Source: Prosthecobacter debontii (GTDB taxonomy: Bacteria > Verrucomicrobiota > Verrucomicrobiia > Verrucomicrobiales > Verrucomicrobiaceae). From it: a DNA stretch of 64,000 nucleotides. The position numbers and the translations under genes are program-made. The notes under the pieces were generated by a model that was not told where the DNA came from, made no database searches, and saw nothing but the letters and a program-made list of their open reading frames with translations. Positions 34,414 through 43,776 of the stretch are shown in pieces. The number at the start of each line of letters is the position of its first letter. The first letter of the stretch is position 1. The stretch lies in contig NZ_FUYE01000006.1 in the NCBI RefSeq assembly GCF_900167535.1, forward strand, positions 124,001 to 188,000, read 5' to 3'.

Positions 34414-35541
34414 ATGTCTACCTTAGCTTATAAGGAAAACCCCGAGCGCTGTGTTTACATTACGGGGCGTATTGACGATGCCCTGACGGCAATGCTTTTT
34501 CCGCAGATCAATCAACTGCGGGTGGCCAGCAATGAGCCGATCACCTTTTACATTGATTCATTGGGTGGGGATATCCGAGCGGCGGATATGATCCGCAGTT
34601 TGGCGAAGGCCCCTGATCCTGACGGGAACTCTCGGGAGTTGGTTACGGTGGTCATCGGAACCGCTGCCAGTGCGGCTGCCGATACCCTCATTTTGGGAGA
34701 TTATTCCATCGCCTACGATCACACTCTCGTTGGCTGCCATGGCACACGGCAGAATCCACGCGATGATCTGACGTATGAAGCGGCGACTTCGATGGCCTCT
34801 GCCCTGCGGCAGACCAATGAAATGTATGCGCTGAGATTGGCGCGACGCTGTTTCCCGAGGCTGCTGTTCGCTTTTTCGCAGATGAAGGAACTGGAGGATT
34901 ATTGCGCCTCTGAGGCTCATTCCATTGATCCGTTGGCGACAAGCCTCGCTCAGAGATTGAGCCTATCGACTGGGCGTTTAGTCAGTAAAGCTCAGGTGCG
35001 CTGTAGTGAGATCACTCAGATGTCTAACTATGTATTTGATCGAATCTCAAAGCCTTCTAAAGCTAAATCGAAAAGTCAGACAAAAAATGCAGACAAAGAA
35101 GTTTTGGACGCAGTTATTGCCTATAAGACCCAGCAATACAAAGGCAGTGCCTGGCGGCTATCAGGTGGTATTGAAGAGGTGACGCAGGATTATCAAGTGT
35201 TCTATGACTATCACATCGGAGAGCATAGTAGTGAAGAAGAAGCCTGGATTCATCGTTTTGGGACTTTGCTGCTTACCGATGATTCCCTTAAGGCACATCA
35301 GATGCTGCCAGAAGAAACCGCTGAAGAACAAAACGAAAAGGCTGAATGGCTAATGAGTAAGGTTGGGTGGAAAATGAAACAGCTCTGGTATTTCTGCGTC
35401 TCCCTGGCGCGCATTCTCCAAACGGATGATTTCTGGCTCCAACCCGAGGAGGCTTACTGGCTGGGGCTGGTGGATGAGGTGCCGGGCTCTCAGCTTTTGC
35501 CTCTCAGGAAGCTGAATGGAGACACTGATAAGGAGGCATGA
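34414..35541 (+). CDS. ClpP-like serine protease with a large insertion
   Basis: 375 residues. The N-terminal ~125 residues follow the ClpP fold: ITFYIDSLGGDIRAADMI (strand and SxGG loop), nucleophile Ser86 in IGTAASAAADTLIL and His109 in YDHTLVGCHG. The matching C-terminal element, TDDFWLQPEEAYWLGLVDEV, normally directly follows the His block with the catalytic Asp, but here it is about 225 residues later, after a helical Lys/Glu-rich insertion (~170-320). Phage ClpP-like proteins usually process prohead protein; this one is far from head genes. It could instead be a host-takeover or cargo protease. Triad looks complete. Confidence 0.75.
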   Translation: MSTLAYKENPERCVYITGRIDDALTAMLFPQINQLRVASNEPITFYIDSLGGDIRAADMIRSLAKAPDPDGNSRELVTVVIGTAASAAADTLILGDYSIAYDHTLVGCHGTRQNPRDDLTYEAATSMASALRQTNEMYALRLARRCFPRLLFAFSQMKELEDYCASEAHSIDPLATSLAQRLSLSTGRLVSKAQVRCSEITQMSNYVFDRISKPSKAKSKSQTKNADKEVLDAVIAYKTQQYKGSAWRLSGGIEEVTQDYQVFYDYHIGEHSSEEEAWIHRFGTLLLTDDSLKAHQMLPEETAEEQNEKAEWLMSKVGWKMKQLWYFCVSLARILQTDDFWLQPEEAYWLGLVDEVPGSQLLPLRKLNGDTDKEA

Positions 35542-35693
35542 TCTCTTTCTGATTCAGAGAGACTTTGAGTGGGATTCGAGGTTCTCACCCAGAGCGCCTG
35601 TCCTCACATTTTTCTCCTCCATCTCTCGGGCGAGGTAGAGGGGGCCGTCTTCAGTGGGGGCGTGGCCGGGGAGGCGAATGTCGCAATCCGTGG

Positions 35694-36020
35694 TTAGGGG
35701 GGCTGGGGGAGCTGGCCCAGGGGCTCGCGGCCATCAGGGGTGCGGAGCTGGAGGAAGCGCTGGGCGATGCTGCGTTCGCTCGTGGTGGAAAAGTGGCTGT
35801 GAGCGGTTCTGCGGCAGTCCAGCACGCCCAGGCCCTGGCCGTGAAAGTGATTTTCGGGGTCATCAGCCTCGATCCAGCGGACGTGCTCATCGTCGGTGAT
35901 GGAGGCTTCCGATGCGGGGGCGGGTATCGGGGCGGGGCCTGGGGCGGCGGTGGCAGCCGGTGCCGATGCAGGGACGGCGACGGGGCCGGAGGTTTTCCTG
36001 CGAAAGAGCCAGCGGAGCAT
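35694..36020 (-). CDS. Hypothetical Ala/Pro-rich protein
   Basis: 108 residues. A basic hydrophobic start (LRWLFRRK) is followed by an Ala/Pro stretch and a more globular C-terminal half: DDEHVRWIEADDPENHFHGQG then VLDCRRTAHSHFSTTSERS. The opposite strand has a longer Gly/Arg-rich frame that I judge to be a shadow. It is oriented with the paralogue genes that follow on the - strand. No family recognised. Confidence 0.45.
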   Translation of the reverse strand: MLRWLFRRKTSGPVAVPASAPAATAAPGPAPIPAPASEASITDDEHVRWIEADDPENHFHGQGLGVLDCRRTAHSHFSTTSERSIAQRFLQLRTPDGREPLGQLPQPP

Positions 36021-36073
36021 GGGGAAGGGGAAAGCAGAAAGGGGAAATCGGAAAGCAGAAACTAACGACGCGA

Positions 36074-36145
36074 ACGAATGACGAATGACGAATGACGAAT
36101 GACGAATGACGAATGACGAATGACGAATGACGAATGACGAATGAG
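36074..36145. repeat. Heptanucleotide tandem array (GAATGAC)10
   Basis: About ten perfect copies of GAATGAC. Same period (7) but different unit from the GGTCATT family. A GCCTAAC motif follows immediately at 36149. Confidence 0.9.
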
Positions 36146-36189
36146 TGGGCCTAACGGGAAGTTTGGGTAATTGGCAGCGAACTGGGGGC

Positions 36190-37662
36190 TCAGGAGTTGC
36201 TTAGGCCTTGACCCTGGCCCTGGCCGTGAGCTTGGTTGTTTTGGGGCTGGTAGTCGGCGCCGACGCTGTTGCTGCGGGCGCGGCGCGGTGGGTTGGGGGT
36301 GTTTTGGGCCTGGAGTTCGTCCCGCAGGCTGTTGCTGCGCGTGCGTTGGGGGCCGGAGCTGTGGCTGAGGGCGTCGGAGTCGGGCTCGGGAGAGAGCTCG
36401 GGCGCGGGGTGGGAGAGGATGGGTTTGCTATCCCGGGAGGGTAGGGGGGGCGGCGGGCCGTGGGGGAGGGAGGCGTCGAGCGGGGGGAGGTCGTTGAGAA
36501 AGCTGAGTTCGGGTGGGGGCTGAATGATTTGCTGGGCTTTGTGGTCGCGGCCGGGTTTTTCCAGATCACGCATCTGGGCGCAGAGGTCGCGGATGCGCTG
36601 CTCATTGCTGTCCAGACCGGCTTGGGCGGTTTGCCATTCGAGGCTGTCGGGCAGGGCGGCTTCTTTTTGGGCCTGGAACTGGATGTTTTCCTCAATGATG
36701 AGGTTGAGGGTTTTGATGTGCTCTTGGACCTGGGGCCATTGGTCGGCTCCGACGAGGACATGCTTGCCGAGGCTGAGGCCGATGAAGGGGTGGTCGCTGA
36801 CGCTGAGCATGCTGTCGTGCTCAGGGCCGGGCTGCGGGAGGCCGACTTCGGAAAGCGGTGTCTCGAAGCCGTAGGCGATGACTTTGACGCCGGTGTAGGT
36901 GCCATCGAGGGTGGCGGTCGCAGAAAAGCTGCTTTGGAATTGGTTGCGGCCGCCGCAGCTCTCCAGATTGATCTTGGCGATGGTCTCGGGGATGTAGGGC
37001 CGCATGCGCTCGAGGAGCTGGTGGGCGTCTAAGGTGGTCTGGCCATCGCGGGTGCTGAGGAGGGGGCTGTCATAGGAGCCGTGGGCGGTGATGAAGACGG
37101 TGTCGCCTGGGCCAGGGCGGGGCTGGTCGGGCTGGAGCAAGTCCGGTGGGTGATACTGGATGAGCTGGGGCGACTTGGGGGCGGCCTGTTGGAGGAAAGC
37201 TTGTTGCTGGGGGCTGGCATTGAATTTTTGGAGAAATTCGGCGTCGGTCCAGGTATCATGGTTTGTTAGGCTGGGGTCGCTTTGGACCTCGGCCCGGTAG
37301 AGCTGGATGGCGAGCTTGCGCAGGGCGTAGGTGTCCACTTTGTCCGTGGCCATTTTGAGGAGGTCTTCCTCTTGGTTATTGAGCTCGTCCGGGCTGAAGG
37401 GGAGGAAGACGTAGTCGCGCCCGGTGCCGTCGGGGTTTTTGCCCGTGGTGGTGGCCTGTCGTTGGAGCAGCTCTTTCACCTGGTCCACGCTGTGGGCGGT
37501 GTAGTGCCCGTTAGCATCCTGCTGCAGAGGCAGAGGCGGGGGTGCGGGCGGCCGTTGGGGAAGGGGCGGGGGGCTCAGGTCGGGCTTGAGCGCACGGGAG
37601 GGGATGGGGGGCGGCGGGCCACCGAGGGGTGGACCGGAGGAGGGCTGGGAGTCTGGGTCCAT
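36190..37662 (-). CDS. Putative clan CD (C80-like) cysteine peptidase, paralogue 1
   Basis: 490 residues. The N-terminal block DGTGRDYVFLPFSPDELNNQ is shared by all four paralogues in this window. The core has GDTVFITAHGSYDSPLL (candidate catalytic His), then LLERMRPYIPETIAKINLES and CGG (candidate catalytic Cys). A conserved A-H-G...L..RM...I..I.L-S-C-G-G order fits clan CD peptidases and resembles the C80 autoprocessing domain of large toxins. Residues ~290-360 are helical. The tail is Pro/Ser/Arg-rich with R-R-A-R-S-N-S-V. No signal peptide. Cargo between the ClpP-like gene and endolysin; substrate unknown. Confidence 0.55.
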   Translation of the reverse strand: MDPDSQPSSGPPLGGPPPPIPSRALKPDLSPPPLPQRPPAPPPLPLQQDANGHYTAHSVDQVKELLQRQATTTGKNPDGTGRDYVFLPFSPDELNNQEEDLLKMATDKVDTYALRKLAIQLYRAEVQSDPSLTNHDTWTDAEFLQKFNASPQQQAFLQQAAPKSPQLIQYHPPDLLQPDQPRPGPGDTVFITAHGSYDSPLLSTRDGQTTLDAHQLLERMRPYIPETIAKINLESCGGRNQFQSSFSATATLDGTYTGVKVIAYGFETPLSEVGLPQPGPEHDSMLSVSDHPFIGLSLGKHVLVGADQWPQVQEHIKTLNLIIEENIQFQAQKEAALPDSLEWQTAQAGLDSNEQRIRDLCAQMRDLEKPGRDHKAQQIIQPPPELSFLNDLPPLDASLPHGPPPPLPSRDSKPILSHPAPELSPEPDSDALSHSSGPQRTRSNSLRDELQAQNTPNPPRRARSNSVGADYQPQNNQAHGQGQGQGLSNS

Positions 37663-37735
37663 GGCATGGGGGAGGAAAATGAAAGCGGGAGCTGATGGAA
37701 TGGCCTAACAGGAAGTAGGTAGGAATGAGGATGGC

Positions 37736-39253
37736 CTAGCCAGCTTTTTGGCGGGGACTGCTGGCAGGCGGAGGCGTCGGGGATTGAGACGGGGTGTTGG
37801 TGTCAGCCTGTTGGAGCCTGCGGTGACTGCCGATCTTTTTTTGGTCGGCGAGTTCTTCTTTGACGCTGCGGCGTTTCTCGGTGTGGGGCTGGGCCAGTGA
37901 GGGGTCGGCTGAGGAGGATGAGCTGAGGCCGCTCGCGAGAGAGTTGTCGGGCTTGGTCTCGGGGGCCGGGGCGGGCGTGGTGCCTGGCACCCAGGGGGTG
38001 TTGGGACGGGGTGGGGGATCCAGGCGACTGTGATCCGCACGCTGGCGGGTGCTCAGAGCTGCGGGGGCGGGATCTGGATCCGCGGAGGATGAGCTGCTAC
38101 CGCCGGTGAGGTGGCTGGGGATGTGGCCGGTTTTTTTGATGGCGGGCGTGCTCATCCCACTGGGGACTTTGGTGGTGAGGGCGTCGATGACGGTGGCGCG
38201 GCGCTGGTTCGCTAACTGTTCTTCCTGCTTTTGGATCGTTGCCTTGGTTTGAGCGAGGGTCGCATCCATCTCGGCGCTCGGCGGCATGTGGGTCTGGAGG
38301 GACTGGAGGAGCTGCTTTTGTTGTTTGATCAGGAGATTCTGTGTGTGTTCTTCGATGAGATACTCTTGGTAGAGCTGGATTTCGTCTTTCCCTGCGATGA
38401 TGGCGTGCATGCCTTTGTCCAGGTCGTTGAGAGGCTGGGTGAAGCGGATGAGGAGGCTAGGCGTCTGGTCTTGTCCGTAGGTGATGATTTCAGTGTCGGG
38501 ATAGCGGCCCTGTTGAGTGCAGGCTTGCTGAAAACTGTCGTGCAATTGGTTAGACCCGCCGCACGATTGGAAATTCAGTTTGGCGATTCCATCCGGGATC
38601 TGGCTTTCCCGCATGCGGTCCAGGAGCAGGTCAGGAGTGAGGGTGGTGGCGGAGGTCTCCATGCGCAGGAGGTTATCCGTGTGGCTACCGTGGGCCTCGA
38701 TGAAGACGGTGTCCCCGGGGCCAGGCAGCACGGTGGCGGGGGTGGGTTGGTCGTATTGCAGCAGGATGGGCTGCTTGGTGGCGGCGCGGTGGATGAGTTC
38801 ATCCTGCCGCTGTGGACTGGCGGCATTGAAGGCATCGACAAGCTGCTGCTCGCTCCAGCTGTAGCCATTTGGGTGCTGGCTCTGGCCGGCGAGAGCTGGG
38901 TTGGGGTGGGGCTTGGCCGTGTCCTGATACAGAGCGGTGGCGATGCTGCGGAGACCGTTGTTTTTGAGGAGAGCATCGGCCTCTTCTCGGAGGGTGGAGT
39001 TTCCGGTCGTGATTTCAGTGGGGGAAAAGGGGAGATACATGAAGTCTCGCCCGGTGCCGTCGGCGTTTTTACGCGCGGTGTCGGTCTGCTGCTGGATGAG
39101 ATCTCGAATGTCCTGCACGCTGCTCACCCGTGGAGGTGCGGCTGAGGAGGATGCAGGCGCTGGCACGGGCACCGACGACGACGACGATGACGAGGAGGAA
39201 GAGGAAGACGACGACGACGACGACGAGGATGTGGAAGCGGGCTCTTTAGCCAT
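37736..39253 (-). CDS. Putative clan CD (C80-like) cysteine peptidase, paralogue 2
   Basis: 505 residues. Starts with a run of about 19 serines (TCG/TCC repeats at 39175-39230), probably a flexible linker or phase-variable tract. The shared blocks follow: NADGTGRDFMYLPFSPTEI, GDTVFIEAHGSHTDNLL with the candidate His, then LLLDRMRESQIPDGIAKLNF and QSCGGSNQLHDSF with the candidate Cys. A helical region follows (~310-360). The C-terminus has HLTGGSSSSS, EKRRSVKEELADQ and IGSHR, motifs also present at the end of paralogue 4. No signal peptide. Enzymatic activity is inferred from motif order only. Confidence 0.55.
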   Translation of the reverse strand: MAKEPASTSSSSSSSSSSSSSSSSSSSVPVPAPASSSAAPPRVSSVQDIRDLIQQQTDTARKNADGTGRDFMYLPFSPTEITTGNSTLREEADALLKNNGLRSIATALYQDTAKPHPNPALAGQSQHPNGYSWSEQQLVDAFNAASPQRQDELIHRAATKQPILLQYDQPTPATVLPGPGDTVFIEAHGSHTDNLLRMETSATTLTPDLLLDRMRESQIPDGIAKLNFQSCGGSNQLHDSFQQACTQQGRYPDTEIITYGQDQTPSLLIRFTQPLNDLDKGMHAIIAGKDEIQLYQEYLIEEHTQNLLIKQQKQLLQSLQTHMPPSAEMDATLAQTKATIQKQEEQLANQRRATVIDALTTKVPSGMSTPAIKKTGHIPSHLTGGSSSSSADPDPAPAALSTRQRADHSRLDPPPRPNTPWVPGTTPAPAPETKPDNSLASGLSSSSSADPSLAQPHTEKRRSVKEELADQKKIGSHRRLQQADTNTPSQSPTPPPASSPRQKAG

Positions 39254-39668
39254 GACGTAGGTGCGGTGAATGGATGTGACTGCTGAGGGACCTCGTTGGG
39301 GTTAGATGAAATCCACGGGTTTGTGACGCAGGAAGGGGAGGTCCGATGTCTTGGATAGGGATAACAAAAGGAGAGACTGACTGGATGAGGCTTGATCCTT
39401 TGAAAAAAGATAAGCCGCTGCTGCCGGATCAGCTCAACTCCGGCTTGACATCGTCTTCCGTGATCCCCCCCGGAAGGGGCATGAACAGGGAACATTCATC
39501 GAGAGGGTATAAGGTGGTCACTGGCATGAGCGAGGTGGAAGCCTGCTTGCACACGCAAAAGTCCGCATCGCGCTGAGACGGCGGACGGTGCCCAAGCCCG
39601 TATCTCAGGGAGGCAGGGAGGAGGAGGATGAGAGTGTTTTGTTGGAAATAATGTTAGGCTTGGCCGGG

Positions 39669-41801
39669 TCAGTGACCATGGCTGTTGCCGTGGGCATCGG
39701 CTGCCTGACCGGGGGCGGATTGGCGTTTGAAGAGGTCTCGCACTTTGTTGCCTTTGGCAGGGCTGGGGTTGTCTAGGGCCGGTTGGCGATCCAGTTGCTC
39801 TTGCAGATTCTGGACTAATTGTTGCTGGTCGAGGATGTCAATATCGATCCACGCGGAGTCGTTTTCCAATTCAAGGATGTGTTCTTGCAGATAGGCTGCA
39901 TCGGGCAGGCCTTGGTCATTGCCGAGCACTATTTGAAGCATGTCGGCTTGGAGCATTTTGAGCAGGCGGGCGGCTTGCTCTTCGGAAGGCATTTGTTGGA
40001 TGTCCTGGAGCTTATCGAGTCGTTCCTGGGCTTTGGTTAGGCTTTGCTGCAAATTAGCGATTCGGGCTGCTTGGGCCTGCCGTTCGGGGCTATTGGGAGG
40101 GCTGACGCTGCGGTTTCCGAGATGGAGATCTTGGAGGGGGGCTTTGTGGGTGAGCTTGAGGGTGCTATCTTGGCCCTCCAGGCCGTAGGAGGTGAGGCTG
40201 GCCTGCTGGTAGAGATCCCGGCTCTGGCAGTGCTGGAGCAGGCTCTGGTGAAAGGCACCGCGACCGCCATCCACCTGGAGCTTGATCTGCTTGATACTGG
40301 GCAGGTGAGCCTGGTCATTTTCTAAGCGGTTAACCAATTCTGCGGCAGAGATTTCAGGTTGGCCTGCGGCGGCTTTCTGGGGCCGGATCAAATCGCTCTG
40401 CGGATCACCATTGGCGAGGATGTGCACGGTGCCGCTGAAGGGGCGTGGATTCTCCGGCTGCTGGCCGTTGGGATCGTATTGGAGGATGGCGGGTTTTTTA
40501 CTCAGGGCATCGTGCAGGTGGCGCTGCCAGTTGGGGCTTTCGTTGAGGTGCTGGACGAGCTCCTCTGGGGTCCAGGGGATGGTTTGTTCTTGGTCCCCAT
40601 ATTTTTCTTCGTAGAGGGAGGTGGCCAGCTTACGCAGGGTGGTTTGATCGACGATGTCCTGGGCCTGCTGCAGGAGTTGGTCACTGCCGGGCTCGTCGGG
40701 GCTGAAGGGGACGTAGATGATGTCCTGCGGGGTATTCATTTCATCCGCGCGGTCTTGCAGGAAGGTGTGAAGCTCGGCGGCATTGGTAAACTCAGCCAGA
40801 TTTGCATAATCGGCCATGGGGGCGCGGATGAGGGTTTCCCTCTGCCGGTGCTCCGGCTGGATGGGGATGTTGGCGGCCTCGATCTGTCGTTTGACGGTGA
40901 GGATCTGCGCTTTGTGATCATCGATTTGGGTCTGTAGCTCATGGACTGTGCGCTGGGCCTCGGCGGCGACGTTGGAGTCGGCAGAGTTTGTTAGGTCTTT
41001 CGCTTGTTTGAGCTGGGTTTCCAGGCCTCGTGTTCTGCGGTTCAGGCTGTCCAGGTCGTGGCGTGCGCGTGAGCCGTCTTTGGTGACGACGTTTTGCATG
41101 CCGAGGTCGAGCTTTTGCAGAGGCTTTTTTTGGATGTAGAGAGAGCTGTTTTCCTGGGGTAGGCCGTAGGAGATGACATCTACCCCGGCATAGCTTCCGC
41201 TGCTCTGGCTGGCCCGGCTGATGTCTTGGTGGAACTTCAGGTTAGCGCCGCAAGTCTGGAGGCTGATGGCGCCGATATTCTGGGGGATGCCGGTTTCGTC
41301 CAGACGGTCTAGGAGCTTCTGCCCACCGACATAGGTGCCCGGCCCGTGGCCAGAGGCGATGTAGGGCACGGTGCCATCCCCATGCCCGGCAATGACGACG
41401 GTGGTGCCCGCAGGGATGGGCTGCTGGGTGGGGGTGCCATCGTATTCGACGATGTAAGGCGTCTCTAGCACGGCCTGTTGGAGGATCTCTTTTCGCTTTG
41501 GCTCATCCACACCGTTCAGGGCGTTGATCAGCTCATCGGTTGTGGGGTTGGGACCCACTTTCCCATCCTGGTAGAGGGCGACGCCGACGCTCCGCAGGCC
41601 GCTATTTTGCGCCTGCTTTTCCATCTGCTGGCGCATCGTTTCTTTGTCATTGCCATCATCCACATGCCGCTGCTGCTCTGCGGTGGTGAAGGGGATGAAG
41701 ATGCAGGGCCGGGGTTGGGGTGATTTTTGGCTGTTGGCATGATCCCTGGCTCCATCGGCCAGGATCTGTTGCAGGTGCGGGATGTCCTTGATCGGTTTCA
41801 T
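39669..41801 (-). CDS. Tandem-duplicated C80-like protein with one degenerate domain, paralogue 3
   Basis: 710 residues with two copies of the family module. Copy 1 (1-250) has PCIFIPFTTAEQQ, GTTVVIAGHGDGTVPYIASG with the candidate His, and IGAISLQTCGANLKFH with the candidate Cys. Copy 2 (~345-600) has DIIYVPFSPDEPGSDQ but the His block reads SGTVHILANGDPQSD (His replaced by Asn) and the Cys block reads IKQIKLQVDGGRGAFH (Cys replaced by Asp), so it is a pseudo-enzyme. Long helices follow (~600-690). A GCCTAAC motif lies ten bp after its stop. The active/inactive pairing recalls regulatory tandem domains; inference. Confidence 0.55.
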   Translation of the reverse strand: MKPIKDIPHLQQILADGARDHANSQKSPQPRPCIFIPFTTAEQQRHVDDGNDKETMRQQMEKQAQNSGLRSVGVALYQDGKVGPNPTTDELINALNGVDEPKRKEILQQAVLETPYIVEYDGTPTQQPIPAGTTVVIAGHGDGTVPYIASGHGPGTYVGGQKLLDRLDETGIPQNIGAISLQTCGANLKFHQDISRASQSSGSYAGVDVISYGLPQENSSLYIQKKPLQKLDLGMQNVVTKDGSRARHDLDSLNRRTRGLETQLKQAKDLTNSADSNVAAEAQRTVHELQTQIDDHKAQILTVKRQIEAANIPIQPEHRQRETLIRAPMADYANLAEFTNAAELHTFLQDRADEMNTPQDIIYVPFSPDEPGSDQLLQQAQDIVDQTTLRKLATSLYEEKYGDQEQTIPWTPEELVQHLNESPNWQRHLHDALSKKPAILQYDPNGQQPENPRPFSGTVHILANGDPQSDLIRPQKAAAGQPEISAAELVNRLENDQAHLPSIKQIKLQVDGGRGAFHQSLLQHCQSRDLYQQASLTSYGLEGQDSTLKLTHKAPLQDLHLGNRSVSPPNSPERQAQAARIANLQQSLTKAQERLDKLQDIQQMPSEEQAARLLKMLQADMLQIVLGNDQGLPDAAYLQEHILELENDSAWIDIDILDQQQLVQNLQEQLDRQPALDNPSPAKGNKVRDLFKRQSAPGQAADAHGNSHGH

Positions 41802-42073
41802 GACGTGAGGGTGGTTGTCTGGGTGAGCTGGATGGGGATGAATCTCGAATCCAGCAGAGCGAGGTGATCAATAGCTCTTAAGGAGGAACTAGGATATTGC
41901 GGTCAAAGTGTAACAAAAAGGATGAGTTTAGGGCTGCGTGAAGCTCATCGTGTCACGCGACGCTTTGCTGGGAAGGGGGAGGGAATGCGTGGGACTTTTC
42001 CTGTCACGCCCTTTTCGTCTCGGTGCAGTTCGCTCTGATAAGGTCTCAGACGAGGCGACGGGCACGGGGCTGA
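41802..42073. other. Spacer without recognised gene
   Basis: No open frame with protein-like composition. AT-rich part near 41870-41935 (CGGTCAAAGTGTAACAAAAAG) may hold the promoter of paralogue 3, read on the - strand. Confidence 0.4.
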
Positions 42074-42126
42074 GGCATCAACACAGAGGCGTGTAGCGGC
42101 TGCCCGCTACACGCCTCTCTGATGCC
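42074..42126 (-). terminator. Strong long hairpin downstream of the endolysin gene
   Basis: A perfect 15-bp stem, AGAGGCGTGTAGCGG (42085-42099) with CCGCTACACGCCTCT (42104-42118), is extended by GGCATCA (42074-42080) and TGATGCC (42120-42126). It begins 19 bp after the endolysin stop on the - strand. No U-tract follows, so efficiency as an intrinsic terminator is uncertain. Confidence 0.5.
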
Positions 42127-42144
42127 GCTAGGGTGTAGAGTTGG

Positions 42145-43725
42145 TTAGGCCCACACCGTCAGGGTCTTTTCATACCACGCCTTGCGCTTGGCGATGCCGG
42201 TCTGCCCGCCATTGATCTTTTGGGTGATGCCCGTGATGTTATCGGCATCCGCGAGGGCGTTGCAGCCTTTGGACTTCCACTCTTCGGCGGCGATTTTCAG
42301 CGTGTAGGCGGCGGCAAAGGCGAGGTCGGGATCGGCCTCAAGATTCGCACCCACGAGGGCTCCGTATTTGCGGTAATCCTCACGGCCCGTCACCTGCATG
42401 AGACCGCGCCCGCGATAGCGCCAGCCATCACCAGACGCCTCATCACCATTGCCCATGCGATTCGAATAGACATGATTGGCCAGCTTTTCCGGTTTGTATT
42501 CATAGGGCTTTGCGGAGGCCTCGGTAGGGAATCGGTCTTTCCAGGTTTTCATCATCCCTTGGACGCTATAGCCCATGTCTTCCTCCTGCACCCTGAGGCC
42601 GCCGCTCTCATGCAGCACCTGGGCCATGAAGTGGCGCAGCCGCAGCTTGCTGGCATTGATCTGGTAGGGGGCTAGCACGGCGTCGGCATTGACGAAGGCC
42701 TGGAGATACTCGGCTTTGGCATTGGGAGCCAGCGTGCGGATCTGATCCATCGTGATGCGGACCACATTGAGAGGAGCAGCCGCCGGAGCGGGTGCGGCAC
42801 CGCCTGCAAGGGCTGGGGCCAGCGGGGCATCCATGCGGTTTTCCAGGATGGCGATGACCTGCACTTGTTTGGGGTCGGTGATATCGACGTAGCCCTGAGG
42901 GGTCAGTTTGAAGGTCTTTTCGGAGACATCATTGTTCACATTCCCGCCGATGGTCTTGATGGTGCTGCCGTTGTGAGCCACGACGATGTCGCAATGAGAG
43001 GGATATCCGTCCTTTCCGGCCACGACTTCCTCAAAGGTGGTTTTCTCCACGGCTGTGGTGTCAGGGTCATCTCTCCAAGCGGCGATGAGGTCTCCCACCT
43101 GCGGTTTATAGGCATTCACGGCATGCCCCCAGAAGCCGTAATCGGGGTCGTCCTGAGGCTTGAGTTTTGCCTTCACGGCACGGTTGATGTATTTCCAGTG
43201 GGCTGTGCTGCCCTTAAAGCGGTTGCCGCCACCGCTTTTGATCACGAGGTAGGAGATGAAGGCGGCGGACCAAGGTTGTTTGGTATTCTTCCCTGATATT
43301 CCTTGCGTCTCGGTACCCTCCACCCAGTAGGTGCGCACGCGTTCAGAGGCGTCATTGTCGGTTTCCTTTTTGCCGCGAAACCACTCCGCCTCGACGATGG
43401 CCTGCTTCACCATGAGGTCGGAGACGGATGTGTCACTCGTGGGCACATACGCCTTGCGCAGCATGGCCACCGGAACTTCGCCGCTTTTCAGCAGTATTTT
43501 TTGAAAACAAAAGACGCCGGGTAGAGCGCTCGCCTCTTCGAAGGTGGCTACCTGCTGGGCCTCCACAGCGCCGCGGAGCTTGCTATCCGTGGTGACGCTG
43601 AAGAGAAACGTGTTTTTGCCATTTTCGAAACCCATGTCCACCAACTCTTGAGTCGGGGATTCTTTGGAGTTCACGAAGGCGGCCAGTTGCTCGATGCTTT
43701 CCGGGGGATCTTGGGTGAGGGTCAT
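42145..43725 (-). CDS. Endolysin-like protein: DUF2272-like plus GH19/lysozyme-like domain
   Basis: 526 residues. Residues ~110-300 show the DUF2272-type layout: EAEWFRGKKETDNDASERVRT (helix), PWSAAFISYLVIKSGGGNRF (Cys replaced in the PWCA-like start), HWKYINRAV and PQVGDLIAAWRD, SHCDIVV. Residues ~340-526 are a GH19 chitinase-like lysozyme domain as in phage endolysins, with the catalytic Glu in FMAQVLHESGGL, the GWRYRGRGLMQVTGREDYRKYG block, and the TQKINGGQTGIAKRKAW end. No signal peptide: release would need a holin, or it acts with the lipoprotein gene next to it. Its stop codon is part of a GCCTAAC motif. Confidence 0.75.
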   Translation of the reverse strand: MTLTQDPPESIEQLAAFVNSKESPTQELVDMGFENGKNTFLFSVTTDSKLRGAVEAQQVATFEEASALPGVFCFQKILLKSGEVPVAMLRKAYVPTSDTSVSDLMVKQAIVEAEWFRGKKETDNDASERVRTYWVEGTETQGISGKNTKQPWSAAFISYLVIKSGGGNRFKGSTAHWKYINRAVKAKLKPQDDPDYGFWGHAVNAYKPQVGDLIAAWRDDPDTTAVEKTTFEEVVAGKDGYPSHCDIVVAHNGSTIKTIGGNVNNDVSEKTFKLTPQGYVDITDPKQVQVIAILENRMDAPLAPALAGGAAPAPAAAPLNVVRITMDQIRTLAPNAKAEYLQAFVNADAVLAPYQINASKLRLRHFMAQVLHESGGLRVQEEDMGYSVQGMMKTWKDRFPTEASAKPYEYKPEKLANHVYSNRMGNGDEASGDGWRYRGRGLMQVTGREDYRKYGALVGANLEADPDLAFAAAYTLKIAAEEWKSKGCNALADADNITGITQKINGGQTGIAKRKAWYEKTLTVWA

Positions 43726-43776
43726 GAGCGGGAGCGGGGTGAGTTTTCTAAATCATGGGTTAGGTGATTGGCGGAC

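Noticed and set aside
38231..39145. 304-codon + strand frame
   Set aside because: Antisense shadow of peptidase paralogue 2, whose - strand frame carries conserved motifs. The same applies to 36460-37032, 40359-40937 and 48132-48881.
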